This document shows positions 33,172-41,810 of a stretch of DNA of 64,000 bases, piece by piece. Numbering within the stretch: the stretch's first letter is position 1; every line of letters begins with the position of its first letter. Location: contig CAJTUZ010000002.1 of NCBI GenBank assembly GCA_910579735.1, positions 124,001 to 188,000 on the forward strand. Reading direction: 5' to 3'. The notes under the pieces are model-generated. The model was not told where the DNA came from and ran no database searches. It saw only the letters and a program-made list of their open reading frames with translations. This DNA is from an uncultured Lachnospiraceae bacterium. Its GTDB lineage: Bacteria > Bacillota > Clostridia > Lachnospirales > Lachnospiraceae. The position numbers and the translations under genes were made by a program.

Positions 33172-35274
33172 TTAATCGGAGATCCTGTTTAACGTAAAGT
33201 CGTCCACGGTGCCCCAGCTTGCCGCGTTGCAATTCATGCGGACGCCGATTGTAAGCGTGCCGTCGGTGACTTTAATCTCAGGAATCGTAGGAGTTTTCCA
33301 GTCCGCCCAGGAGGTCACCATAAAAGGAACCGTCTGTTCTTCTCCGTTTGCGACAGCGTATAATTCCAGTACGGAATCTTCGGACATATCGCCGCCCTGT
33401 GCATAGACTGTTAACTGGTAGGTACCGGGTTCCAAACCGGTTAATTCCTGTTCAATGGAGAACGCCATATCCGAATCCGCCGACCAGAAATGGAAGGCAG
33501 TCTCGCCGGTGTAAGCATCGTCGGCCTTTACCTGGAAATCGGTAGGATTATTCTCTCCTTCATACGTGACTTTCCACATGGAGGTATCGGCTTCCTCAAA
33601 GCTCGGATTCAGCGCATGATTGATCATTTTGACTTCGACATGGGCGGTGACGGCGCTGCCGTCTTCGAGAGAACCGGAGATATCGTAAGTACCGCCTACG
33701 CTGGTGTCGATTGCAGCGATCTGTGTTTCATCCCAGGTAACGGCAGCCTGCGTATTGGCCGAACGGTCATTGTAAATGACATCGACTGTTTCCGGCAGTT
33801 CTATCGCGCTGCCTACATCGCAGGAGGCATAAATTTCCGGAATGGAATCAACTGCCAGAGGCGCGGTGGACCCATATTTTAAGTATTTGAACACATTTAA
33901 GGAAGCAAGCGGATAACCGTCAAAATCAAACATGGCCTGGTTATCCCAGGAACAGCCGCCGTAATAAAGTCCGGCGTCTTCCGGGTCATAATCAGCCGCA
34001 AAGCTGCTGGCCCAGCCGCTTCCGAATTCTTCCCAGATCGGAGAATTATCTGCATCGGCCTCACCGACCGGGATCCATGTGCCCTCCCAGTAGAAGATGC
34101 CGATCACATCCGCTTCATCTGCCGCAGCACAGATATCACGGATCATGGAAGCCTGACTCTGTACGGTTGCGGCATAACCTTCAACAAGGTCGTTTGTGCC
34201 GACGAAGCTGTTGCCGCAGCCATCGCCATCTTCGGCAGTATAACAGTAGGAAGTTTCGGCGATCATTACTTTTTTCCCGTATTTATCCTGAATATTTCTG
34301 GCAACGGCCTGCATGTTTTCATTCGTGCCATCCCAGAACGGATAGTAGGAGAGTGCAAAAATATCATAGTCAACGCTGTGGTTTAAAAGGTTGCGGGCAA
34401 TCGTATTGATACCGTCCGCGTCTTCAATATTCGTGTAATGTACGGCGATCTGAATATCTTTCCCATAGCTTTCCGAAATTTCACGGACTGCCCGGCTTCC
34501 CGAACACAGGAGGTTCATAACGGTAGGAAGAAGCGTTTCCCCGGACATGCCGTTGTTGATCTCGTTGCCGATCTGTACCATGCCGACATCCACGCCGGCA
34601 TCCAGAAGTGCGCTCAGGCTTTCTTTGGTGAAATCATAGAGGGCGTCGTATTTTTCCGTACTGCTCATGCCTTCCCATGCTTTCGGGGCATGCTGCCTTT
34701 TCGGGTCGGCCCAGAAGTCTGAATAATGGAAATCGATGCACACTTTCATACCGTACTGTGTCGCCCGTTTTCCAAGTTCAATGGCTGTGGCGACATCATT
34801 GTTGCCGCCGCCGTATCCGTTGCCGTTTTCGTCATATGGATCATTCCATACCCGCAGACGTATGTAATTGACACCGGACTGTGCCAGGGTCATAAAGACA
34901 TCCTGTTCCTCTCCGTCGTAGTTATAGTAGGTTACGCCGCTGTTTTCCTCCACCAGTACGGAAGATGCGTCCATACCGCGGATAAAGTCGTCTGAGATGT
35001 CCGGAATCGGTTCCACATAGATAGCGGATTCTTCCGGGCCATCCGGTAACGGAAAGGAAACGGTTTCCCCGGCAGCTTTGTCCTGTGCCGCATCCTGTGT
35101 ATCAGCGGCGGAGTCTGCCTGACCGGTTTCCGATGCGTCAGCCGTAGCTGTCTGTGTCGTATCCTGCGTGTCTGCAGCCGTCTCCGTGTCGTTTGTACCG
35201 CATCCGGTCAAAGCGGCCAGACAAAGAATGACGCTCATACATAATGCCGATAATTTGGTGCAAATTCGTTTCAT
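33172..35274 (-). CDS. Secreted arabinogalactan endo-beta-1,4-galactanase (GH53) lipoprotein
   Basis: A 700-aa surface lipoprotein. The signal peptide has lipobox LTGC (Cys25), then a Thr/Ala/Asp-rich linker to about 75. The GH53 TIM barrel spans about 95-460, with acid/base Glu238 in VQIGNEINNG and nucleophile Glu340 in VMIAETSY. A bacterial Ig-like (Big_4) domain is near 500-565, and a C-terminal carbohydrate-binding-type jelly roll (NPSFEEADTSMW to FTLNRISD) completes it. It cleaves galactan side chains of pectin outside the cell. ATG at 35274 (minus strand) follows AAAGGGAGA. The divergent AraC regulator may control it. No importer gene is adjacent. Confidence 0.93.
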   Translation of the reverse strand: MKRICTKLSALCMSVILCLAALTGCGTNDTETAADTQDTTQTATADASETGQADSAADTQDAAQDKAAGETVSFPLPDGPEESAIYVEPIPDISDDFIRGMDASSVLVEENSGVTYYNYDGEEQDVFMTLAQSGVNYIRLRVWNDPYDENGNGYGGGNNDVATAIELGKRATQYGMKVCIDFHYSDFWADPKRQHAPKAWEGMSSTEKYDALYDFTKESLSALLDAGVDVGMVQIGNEINNGMSGETLLPTVMNLLCSGSRAVREISESYGKDIQIAVHYTNIEDADGINTIARNLLNHSVDYDIFALSYYPFWDGTNENMQAVARNIQDKYGKKVMIAETSYCYTAEDGDGCGNSFVGTNDLVEGYAATVQSQASMIRDICAAADEADVIGIFYWEGTWIPVGEADADNSPIWEEFGSGWASSFAADYDPEDAGLYYGGCSWDNQAMFDFDGYPLASLNVFKYLKYGSTAPLAVDSIPEIYASCDVGSAIELPETVDVIYNDRSANTQAAVTWDETQIAAIDTSVGGTYDISGSLEDGSAVTAHVEVKMINHALNPSFEEADTSMWKVTYEGENNPTDFQVKADDAYTGETAFHFWSADSDMAFSIEQELTGLEPGTYQLTVYAQGGDMSEDSVLELYAVANGEEQTVPFMVTSWADWKTPTIPEIKVTDGTLTIGVRMNCNAASWGTVDDFTLNRISD

Positions 35275-35343
35275 AATACTTTTTCTCCCTTTCTGCATTT
35301 TGTGTATTTCTGCATGGATTACTTTACATTTCCGGCTTTTTTA

Positions 35344-35405
35344 CCTATAATTGTCTTATTTATAAAAAGCGTATGTAAAAGTAACGTTTATAAAATGATT
35401 ATAGG
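35344..35405. promoter_or_regulatory. Divergent control region with spaced inverted repeat
   Basis: The 247-nt gap between the GH53 and AraC genes is A/T-rich. CCTATAAT (35344-35351) and ATTATAGG (35398-35405) are inverted copies 54 nt apart. Either could be a -10-like box for its strand. Site assignment is tentative. Confidence 0.3.
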
Positions 35406-35521
35406 CAATCGGTACCATGGACAGCAATAACAGAAAACGATATGAGAACGGTCTGTTTGTATCATATCCGGGATTGGTGGGTCGAAATAGCGGCCGGCAG
35501 AAAAAGGAAGTGGGAACAAAT

Positions 35522-36628
35522 ATGGATAAAGATACCACATTGACCATGCTGGAAGCATTGGACAGCAGAGATTCTTCTATTAAGATCCAGAACGGAGAAA
35601 GTGATTTCAGCCGTTTTTACTGCATGGACGTACCGTTTCAGCTGACGCTGGAATACTGCAATGGCAAAGAGGCAGAGGATTATGTGAATGTTGTGACACT
35701 GTCCGCTGAAAAATCGGTTCTGTATCAGGAATCGCTCGCCGGCAAAAATGATTCCTATGTAAAAAATGCGCCGCATTTACATGATTTTTTTGAACTTGTG
35801 GTCGTTTTGGAAGGAACTATCATACAGAAGATAGAGGGCAGGGATTATCCATATACGGCAGGGTCCTGCTGTCTGATCAATCGAAGCCTTCGGCATATGG
35901 AACATTACCGTTCAAAATGTAAAGTCCTGTATATCGGTCTCTCACCCGCTTTTCTTACAGAACTGTTTGCCTCGGTTTCCGTATCGCCTTTTGCCGATGA
36001 AAAAAATATTTATGACAGTGAACTATACCGTTTTATTGATGCCGATATGAGCAATCCCGGAGAACGGGCTTACCTTGACTTTATTCCGGCCTATCAGAAC
36101 TATCTGCACGTGACGCATCTGCATACCATGGCAGAGACCATGTTAAAGACGCTTCTTTATCCGGAATTCGGCGCTTCTTATCAGATCCGCGGCCTGTTCT
36201 GCGCGCTTTTAACATACCTTTCGTCATCGAAATATTATCACTGTACCAATATCAGGCTGGATACCAACAGTGATTTTCTGCTTTTTTCAAGAATCACCCG
36301 TCTTTTTGAGGAAAGCGGCGGTCGCCTGACGCGTACGCAGATGGAACAGTTTCTCAATTACAGCGGCGATTATTTGAACCGCATCGTCAACAAATTTACC
36401 GATATGTGCCTCTATGATTACGGGATGACTTTCTGTCTGAAAAAAGCGGCGCAGTGTCTGATCGAAACGGATGAATCCATAAGCAGCATAGCGGCCGGAC
36501 TAAAGTTTACGAACCGTACGCATTTTTATGCGTTGTTCAAAGAAAAATACGGCGTTACGCCAAAAGAATACCGGCAGATACACAGTCAGGACAATATACG
36601 GGGAAATTACGGAGAGAAGGAAAAATGA
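35522..36628 (+). CDS. AraC-family transcriptional regulator
   Basis: A 368-aa regulator from ATG 35522 behind AAGGAAGTGGG. The in-frame extension to 35417 lacks a ribosome site. An N-terminal cupin-like sensor (LHDFFELVVVLEGTIIQKIEG, then TAGSCCLINRSLRHME) is followed by a C-terminal AraC double HTH in the last 100 residues (IAAGLKFTNRTHFYALFKEKYGVTPKEYR). Divergence from the GH53 gene suggests control of galactan use. Overlap (ATGA) with the acyltransferase gene instead links it to cell-surface modification. Both are inferences. Confidence 0.9.
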   Translation: MDKDTTLTMLEALDSRDSSIKIQNGESDFSRFYCMDVPFQLTLEYCNGKEAEDYVNVVTLSAEKSVLYQESLAGKNDSYVKNAPHLHDFFELVVVLEGTIIQKIEGRDYPYTAGSCCLINRSLRHMEHYRSKCKVLYIGLSPAFLTELFASVSVSPFADEKNIYDSELYRFIDADMSNPGERAYLDFIPAYQNYLHVTHLHTMAETMLKTLLYPEFGASYQIRGLFCALLTYLSSSKYYHCTNIRLDTNSDFLLFSRITRLFEESGGRLTRTQMEQFLNYSGDYLNRIVNKFTDMCLYDYGMTFCLKKAAQCLIETDESISSIAAGLKFTNRTHFYALFKEKYGVTPKEYRQIHSQDNIRGNYGEKEK

Positions 36629-37689
36629 AAGAAAGCACAATTGCAAACGATACGGACCGCAGCAGCGAGAAAAAAGTATATCTTGAAATCTGCCGTATCA
36701 TAGCGATCTTCTGTATTATGTACCAGCATACCGGCGGGCGGGGAGCGGATGCCTGGCAGTATACCGGAAGCAGTCTGGTGTATGCGGTTTCTATGACAGG
36801 AATGATTATCAGCTGCATCGGCGTACCGCTGTTTTGGATGATTTCAGGAGCGCTTCTGTTATCCAGACAAGAGTCCTGGAAGAAAGTTTACGGCAGAAGA
36901 ATGCCGCGGATCGCCGCAGTCCTGGTCATATTTTCCATTATCAGATATGTTTATCAATGCATAACGAACGGTCAGGCCGGCTCAGTGGGAGCGTTTCTTA
37001 AACAGTTTTGTACAAAGGAGATATTTCTTCCGTACTGGTTTCTATATGAATATTTAGGCATATTGTTAATCCTGCCTTTTCTAAAAAAGATCGTGCAGAA
37101 TCTGACACAGCAGGAGAAACAGCTGTTGTTTGGCCTGATATTAGGCTGGAATGTTCTCAATGATATTTTCAAAATAGGTATGGGAACCGGCTTTATGATC
37201 GGCTTTTCTTTTTCAAGTTCCATATATTATTTTATGCTCGGGTATCTGTTGGAAAACTGCGGAGTGTTACGGAAAAATGACAGGAAAGGATTATGGTGCC
37301 ATATCGGATGCGCGCTGTTTGTGACGGTGTGCCTCTTTGTGTGGATGCATGCAGAACACGGAATAGGCCCGTTGGTTTATGCGGCAGAAGGAAGTTTGGG
37401 AATGTTCTTGACGACAGCGGTTTATTATGTGGTCCGCTATCTGGATGAAAAGAGCAGAAAAAGCAATATGGTACTGCAGCGGTTTGTCCTTTGGTGCGGC
37501 AAAAATGTATTCGGCCTTTATCTGATCGAAGATTATCTGCGCAATGGGCTGACCGTGATCTGGGAATTTCTGGGGCCGCGTATCAATACGATACCGGCAT
37601 GTGCAGTCTGGCTGACTGCCGTATTTCTGACCGGAAATGTTCTGATAGCGGGAGCGCGCAGGCTTCCTTTATTCCGAAAAATATTATAG
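36625..37689 (+). CDS. Acyltransferase family 3 membrane protein
   Basis: A 354-aa integral membrane O-acyltransferase (OafA/WecH type) with about ten segments. The active-site histidine motif is near the N-terminus (EICRIIAIFCIMYQHTGG), and FWMISGALLLSR is also typical. It would transfer acetyl or a similar group to a surface glycan or exopolysaccharide. Its start overlaps the AraC stop (ATGA), so translation is coupled. A hairpin terminator at 37706 ends the unit. Acceptor unknown. Confidence 0.9.
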   Translation: MKESTIANDTDRSSEKKVYLEICRIIAIFCIMYQHTGGRGADAWQYTGSSLVYAVSMTGMIISCIGVPLFWMISGALLLSRQESWKKVYGRRMPRIAAVLVIFSIIRYVYQCITNGQAGSVGAFLKQFCTKEIFLPYWFLYEYLGILLILPFLKKIVQNLTQQEKQLLFGLILGWNVLNDIFKIGMGTGFMIGFSFSSSIYYFMLGYLLENCGVLRKNDRKGLWCHIGCALFVTVCLFVWMHAEHGIGPLVYAAEGSLGMFLTTAVYYVVRYLDEKSRKSNMVLQRFVLWCGKNVFGLYLIEDYLRNGLTVIWEFLGPRINTIPACAVWLTAVFLTGNVLIAGARRLPLFRKIL

Positions 37690-37705
37690 CGGGTGTGACT
37701 GGCGG

Positions 37706-37731
37706 GTCCGGCTGTTGTGCCGGATCTTTTT
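37706..37731 (+). terminator. Terminator after the acyltransferase gene
   Basis: GTCCGGC (37706-37712) and GCCGGAT (37719-37725) pair across a 6-nt loop, followed by CTTTTT. Stem and T-run fit a Rho-independent terminator. Confidence 0.75.
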
Positions 37732-37830
37732 CATGACCAAAACCCTGCATTCTATAACAATTCTCATCAGGTCTGAAACTTATCAATCCACTTATTCGTA
37801 TTATTTACAGAACGGAAATGATATGGTATG

Positions 37831-38004
37831 TAACGGTGCAGGCGCCGGGAGGCAGGAGAGCAAAGAATCCTTTGAAGGCGCGCTCCCGCTCCGTGAAAAA
37901 TGCAGCAGATGCTAAGCTCGAAATGACCTCGATAAGCACTGGCATTTTTCAACGGCCTTTGCAGGAATCTTTGCTCCCCTGCCTCCCGGCGGCCTGCACC
38001 GTTA
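37831..38004. repeat. Foldback element B, related to element A
   Basis: Outer arms 37831-37870 and 37964-38004 are complementary over about 40 bp with three small interruptions (TAACGGTGCAGG against CCTGCACCGTTA). The core TTTGAAGGCGCGCTCCCGCT (from 37871) matches element A with one insertion and one substitution. The inner stem is GTGAAAAATGC with GCATTTTTCAAC. The outer arms are unlike those of A, yet each pair is self-complementary, which argues for conserved structure. It ends 30 nt before the first gene of the unknown cluster. With the terminator it fills the 344-nt gap after 37689. Confidence 0.85.
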
Positions 38005-38033
38005 TGGGAATCTATGAGGAAAGCGGGCGGATT

Positions 38034-38774
38034 ATGGACAACAGCATGAATTTCAGCTACATGACAAGAGTGTGTCATGAGATCATGAAAAGCACACAGA
38101 CGCAGAACAGGCTTACGGGGAATGCCTCTTTTTATGACAAATTATTGGAAAAGAGTGCAGAGGATATTGCCGGAGGGATGCCGGTAGAAACTGCGCTTGT
38201 CAAAAACATGTCCATGGCGGAATATAAACGCTATCTTTATGACAAGATCGCGGCTCTTCCCGTTCACGAATCCAATATGTGGGATTCTGTATCGGTTCAT
38301 ATTACGGATGCCGGTTTTGAAGCCATGAAAAACGATCCGGAATATGAGAAATGGGTTCTTGATACATTAAAGAACAGTTTTCAATATCCCGATCCGTGGA
38401 GTAATGTCTGCGGCGGAAAATTTGTTGTCTTTCATTTCGGCGCGACCAAAGAGGAAAGCTATGCGGAAAGCTGGCGTATGGGATTCCGTGACGGAAAGGG
38501 AGAGAGCATATTTAACGAGAAAGCCGAGGAAAGTTTCTGGGAGCGCAGGAAGATGCGGAGAAAAGAATGGCTTGCGCAGCTGGATGAACTGGAGGAAAAG
38601 AAAGCGCTTTCCAAGCGCATGGCCAGGACACAGTATTTTGCGGCGCTTTCGGCAGCGGGGCCGGTAGAAGGAGCATCGAAAGATCCGCTTAACTGCGACA
38701 GGCTGGCGATGCAGATTTTCTCTTCCTTTAAGGCAAATATTTTGTTGAAGTCTTTTCATGGGAAAAAGACGTGA
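38034..38774 (+). CDS. Unknown protein 1 of the paralogue cluster region
   Basis: A 246-aa protein not recognised. It is predicted soluble, with no signal peptide or membrane helix, a mainly alpha-helical N-terminal half (about 1-90), a strand-rich middle (DSVSVHITDAGFEAM, GGKFVVFHFGA) and a long charged helix near residues 170-215 (WERRKMRRKEWLAQLDELEEKK), possibly a coiled coil. I chose ATG 38034, 10 nt after TGAGGAAAG. Open frame continues back through element B, but those codons are element sequence. It starts a six-gene same-strand run ending at 43371 and lies 15 nt before the next gene. Confidence 0.7.
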   Translation: MDNSMNFSYMTRVCHEIMKSTQTQNRLTGNASFYDKLLEKSAEDIAGGMPVETALVKNMSMAEYKRYLYDKIAALPVHESNMWDSVSVHITDAGFEAMKNDPEYEKWVLDTLKNSFQYPDPWSNVCGGKFVVFHFGATKEESYAESWRMGFRDGKGESIFNEKAEESFWERRKMRRKEWLAQLDELEEKKALSKRMARTQYFAALSAAGPVEGASKDPLNCDRLAMQIFSSFKANILLKSFHGKKT

Positions 38775-38789
38775 CGGAGGGAACTGGAT

Positions 38790-39701
38790 ATGGATGCTAT
38801 TACAAATGCCATGATGACAGATTACAGGGCGGCATACGCAGCCGGTAAAATGCGCCGCGGTGCGCAGGAGAGTATACAGTATGGCGGTGGAGGCGCGTTA
38901 CGTTCCGCTGCGGCTATGGGAGGATTCACGGGATATCTGACAGCTTTTTCCGCCGCGCGGATGATCAAAACGGCAGACGGGGCATGGTCTGCAGCAGGAA
39001 AGGCGGATTGTGAAGCGCCTGTTTGTACGGAATATGAATCGGACAATTACAGGATCAAAGTGGATACCGGCGCACCTTCGTTATGCTTTGATATCTATAA
39101 TCAATTGGGAGAACGCCTTGGCGCTTTTTCATATAATGACATAATAATAAAACATGACACTTTGACGGGCAAGCAGTTTCTGATTTCAGAACATGGAACG
39201 TTGTCTTATGATGCCCTGGTATTGGATGAGGAACTCAAAAACGCTCTGTGTAAGGTCATGGGAGTCGAGTCTTTGGAGACGGAAAAACTGCAGGGCTTCA
39301 GTCTGAAAACACATGCCGGGACGGGAATCCAGTATCTGTTAAAGGATGGCGAAGCGGGTGCAGGCGGCAGGGTGCTTTTGCAAAGCGATGAGGATGTCAG
39401 AAAGTTTGAGGCATTGGCGGAAACTTACGGTAATCGATATCCGAATCTGATCAGAGATCAAAACGCCGCATATATCCGGGCGGATTTGGAGATCCGGGGA
39501 CTGGCCGCACGCACGGGTCAGGGAATCCTTTCAATTAATCATGACGGGATATCATATACTGACAATGGAGATCATGGAAAAAACTGGACCATTTTGTATG
39601 AGGGAGACACGTATAAGACCGTATTTGAATGGATGAGCCAAAAGGGAAGTATGCAGGAAATGGAAAGCATTGCCGCGTGGAAATGGCTTTTTGGTTTATA
39701 G
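38790..39701 (+). CDS. Unknown protein 2 of the paralogue cluster region
   Basis: A 303-aa soluble protein not recognised. It has an Ala/Gly-rich N-terminus (YRAAYAAGKM, GGGGALRSAAAMGG) to about residue 75. A strand-rich region with YRIKVDTGAPSLCFDIYNQLG and a helical middle and end follow (LNKD-type loops, DVRKFEALAETYGNRYPNLI). No signal peptide. GGAGG precedes ATG 38790. It is coupled to protein 1 by a 15-nt gap and separated from the next gene by foldback element C. It does not show the shared core motif of the four genes downstream, at least not clearly. Confidence 0.7.
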   Translation: MDAITNAMMTDYRAAYAAGKMRRGAQESIQYGGGGALRSAAAMGGFTGYLTAFSAARMIKTADGAWSAAGKADCEAPVCTEYESDNYRIKVDTGAPSLCFDIYNQLGERLGAFSYNDIIIKHDTLTGKQFLISEHGTLSYDALVLDEELKNALCKVMGVESLETEKLQGFSLKTHAGTGIQYLLKDGEAGAGGRVLLQSDEDVRKFEALAETYGNRYPNLIRDQNAAYIRADLEIRGLAARTGQGILSINHDGISYTDNGDHGKNWTILYEGDTYKTVFEWMSQKGSMQEMESIAAWKWLFGL

Positions 39702-39756
39702 GCTCCATACGTCAAAAGGAGTCTTTGTTTTTTGAAAGTTGAAAAGGTTAGGGCGC

Positions 39757-40036
39757 CAAAAGGTGCTTTTAAAACTGCATCCGGCATAATGCGCAAAAAG
39801 TCCTCGAAGCGGCCCTGTGCAGAAGCATGAGATTTTCTTAGTATTCCGCTCCTACAAACAGCAATTTCGGGGCAAGGATGCCCCGAAAAGTCCGCACTGA
39901 GCATGGATGCGAATAGCGGGCGATTGCGTTCGGTCACATAGCTTTGCCGGAATACTTAGAAAATCCATGCGCCGGAACCGGGTCCGAGAGGACTTTTTGC
40001 GCATTATGCCGGATGCAGTTTTAAAAGCACCTTTTG
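39757..40036. repeat. Foldback element C, 49-bp perfect inverted repeat with nested stems
   Basis: Arms 39757-39805 and 39988-40036 are perfectly complementary over 49 bp (CAAAAGGTGCTTTTAAAACT start). Inside, GATTTTCTTAGTATTCCG (39831-39848) pairs with 39948-39965 at 17 of 18 positions. The innermost hairpin, TTCGGGGCA with TGCCCCGAA, is near 39866-39887. GGCCCTGTGCAGAAGC at 39811-39826 resembles a piece of element A (24599-24616). There is no T-tract. It occupies most of the 393-nt gap between unknown proteins 2 and 3. No gene is seen in the gap. Confidence 0.9.
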
Positions 40037-40094
40037 TCACCCTAATCCTGAAGGGACATAAGGTGCAGAAATTTAACGGGAAAGGAAGGGGAAA

Positions 40095-41081
40095 ATGAGC
40101 GTTAACGGAATCGGTGCCATGGGATATCCTATGGCGGCATATCAGAACAGAAGAGCAAATAGTATTATGGCGGAAGGCGCATTTGCCGGCCGGATGGAGC
40201 AGGTGCAGAAATCGCAGATGGCAGGAGGTGAATTTGCCCTGCACTATTTTGATCATGATGAAGGGGATCATGCGGTGGGCGCATCCTGCGGAACGGACTA
40301 TTCTGTCACGGTTTATGAACCGAAGGATTTTGATCCGGCCAATCCGGTTTATAAAGTAAAAATCCGGGACAAAGATGGAAATGAGACGGAGCGTCTGGTC
40401 GATGTTTCCAAAGTTGATCCGGGCAATTGCGATTATATTGATATGTATGCATATGCCTGTCATGTATCCGGCAATGGAGAATGTCCCGATGCGTTATCTT
40501 CTTTTATGGGAGCCGGGAGCGCGGCATATGGTTTAAGCGGAAACACTTATCAGGATTTGACCAAAACGGTCAATTGGATGGGCGCTGTAGAAGAGATGAT
40601 GCAGATGCAGTATGATGCGGGAAATTTACAGGGATATCTGGATTATAAGAAGTTTTTTGACTTTTTAACCGATGAAAATCCGGCGAAGGCCGTGCAGAAG
40701 GAAATGGATGCCGCCGATTATTGGGAGCGGGAATTTGACCGGATCGGTGTGAATGCGCCGCCCAGTGTAAAAAAAGCGTGGTTGGAAGCGGCAGAAGCGG
40801 CAGGCACAGATGGTTTGGGAACTTCCAGAAACGGTATGTTAAGCCATATTTCACAGCTTATGGTACAGCGTGTTCTGAAAGGAGGGTATTCCGGAAACAG
40901 CGCGGATATTCTTGGCAGTTCCGTACAGTCGGCAGTCAATGCTGCAAAAGAGGCGCTGTATGCGTTAGAACATCCTATCGGGGGGTATCAGGATAACAGT
41001 CCGGAAGTTGTTGAGGCAAGAAAAAGAGAAAAACTTTTTTATCAGGAGTTTTTGAACAGACTGAAAGGAACGGAAATATGA
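40095..41081 (+). CDS. Unknown protein 3, core-motif paralogue
   Basis: A 328-aa protein of a family I cannot name. It starts MSVNGIGAMG with no signal peptide. Residues about 75-125 hold the core shared with the next three genes: DFDPANPVYKVKIRDKDGN, then VDVSKVDP and DMYAYACH. A second shared helical block follows at about 158-195 (VNWMGAVEEMMQMQYDAG, LDYKKFFDFL). The C-terminal third is unique. AAGGAAGGGG precedes ATG 40095, and the gene overlaps the next by four bases (ATGA). Strong similarity to protein 4 indicates tandem duplication. Function unknown. Confidence 0.75.
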   Translation: MSVNGIGAMGYPMAAYQNRRANSIMAEGAFAGRMEQVQKSQMAGGEFALHYFDHDEGDHAVGASCGTDYSVTVYEPKDFDPANPVYKVKIRDKDGNETERLVDVSKVDPGNCDYIDMYAYACHVSGNGECPDALSSFMGAGSAAYGLSGNTYQDLTKTVNWMGAVEEMMQMQYDAGNLQGYLDYKKFFDFLTDENPAKAVQKEMDAADYWEREFDRIGVNAPPSVKKAWLEAAEAAGTDGLGTSRNGMLSHISQLMVQRVLKGGYSGNSADILGSSVQSAVNAAKEALYALEHPIGGYQDNSPEVVEARKREKLFYQEFLNRLKGTEI

Positions 41082-41668
41082 ATTTAAATGGGATCGAAAC
41101 AGCAGGCTGCAGGATAACGGGAAATGAGGCGGGGAGGAGAGAAAGAAATACGCCGGGAGGAGATTTCGCAAAGCAGGCGGCGCAGGCAGCGCAGGCGGCA
41201 GGACGGGCGGATGCCGTTTTGCACGGTGCCGATGAAGATACGGGGGATACAAGAATTTTTTCCGGGGCGGAGCTTGTAAGCGGTTCCTCCATATCCGTCT
41301 ATAAAACACGGGATTTTGATCCGGCAGACCCTGTTTATAAAGTGAAAATATGGGATAGATCGGGGAACGTAACGGAAACAATGGTAGACGTTTCCAAGGT
41401 AGACACCCGAAACTGCGATACGGCTGAAATGTATGCGTATACAGCACATTTGAAAGAAAGCGGAAAAGGAAATTTTGAGGATACCGTATTGAAAGCCGTA
41501 GCCGCCAAATCCGTGAAGAATGCTGAGAGCAGATCCGGTTCCTGGAGTCATTCGGAAAAGATGGACTGGGTAAAGACTGTTCGTGATATTATGCAGTCCG
41601 TCTATCAATACGGGGATCTGAAGGGTTACATGGAATGGAAAAAATTCCTTGGTTTTTTGGAGAAATAA
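41078..41668 (+). CDS. Unknown protein 4, core-motif paralogue
   Basis: A 196-aa protein starting MNLNGIETAG. An Ala-rich stretch (AAQAAQAAG) precedes the core DFDPADPVYKVKIWDRSGN, VDVSKVDT and EMYAYTAH, nearly identical in layout to protein 3. The second block VKTVRDIMQSVYQYGDLKG, MEWKKFLGFL ends the protein, so it is the minimal form of the family. There is no signal peptide. The start overlaps the preceding stop. A 142-nt gap with a promoter follows. Confidence 0.75.
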   Translation: MNLNGIETAGCRITGNEAGRRERNTPGGDFAKQAAQAAQAAGRADAVLHGADEDTGDTRIFSGAELVSGSSISVYKTRDFDPADPVYKVKIWDRSGNVTETMVDVSKVDTRNCDTAEMYAYTAHLKESGKGNFEDTVLKAVAAKSVKNAESRSGSWSHSEKMDWVKTVRDIMQSVYQYGDLKGYMEWKKFLGFLEK

Positions 41669-41690
41669 ACGTCCGTAGCGTAAAAAAGCT

Positions 41691-41718
41691 TTGCCATCGG
41701 CCTTGTTTATGATAAAAT
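41691..41718 (+). promoter_or_regulatory. Candidate internal promoter of the cluster
   Basis: TTGCCA (41691-41696), a 16-nt spacer and TAAAAT (41713-41718) with an upstream TGA, about 93 nt before the protein 5 start. It would give proteins 5 and 6 their own transcript. Confidence 0.45.
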
Positions 41719-41810
41719 AGAAATAATCATCATTATCCGGCACAAACAAGGAGTCTAAAAGGGACCGGTTAAGAATCAAAGTTGGCAGAGAAACTACGGA
41801 GGAAACAAAT

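Noticed and set aside
37818..38033. Extending unknown protein 1 upstream through foldback element B
   Set aside because: The frame is open but its codons are the inverted-repeat arms and core; there is no ribosome site, and ATG 38034 has TGAGGAAAG at good spacing.
24460..40036. CRISPR array
   Set aside because: The repeats are inverted, few and spaced by kilobases; no regularly spaced direct repeats and no cas genes are present.
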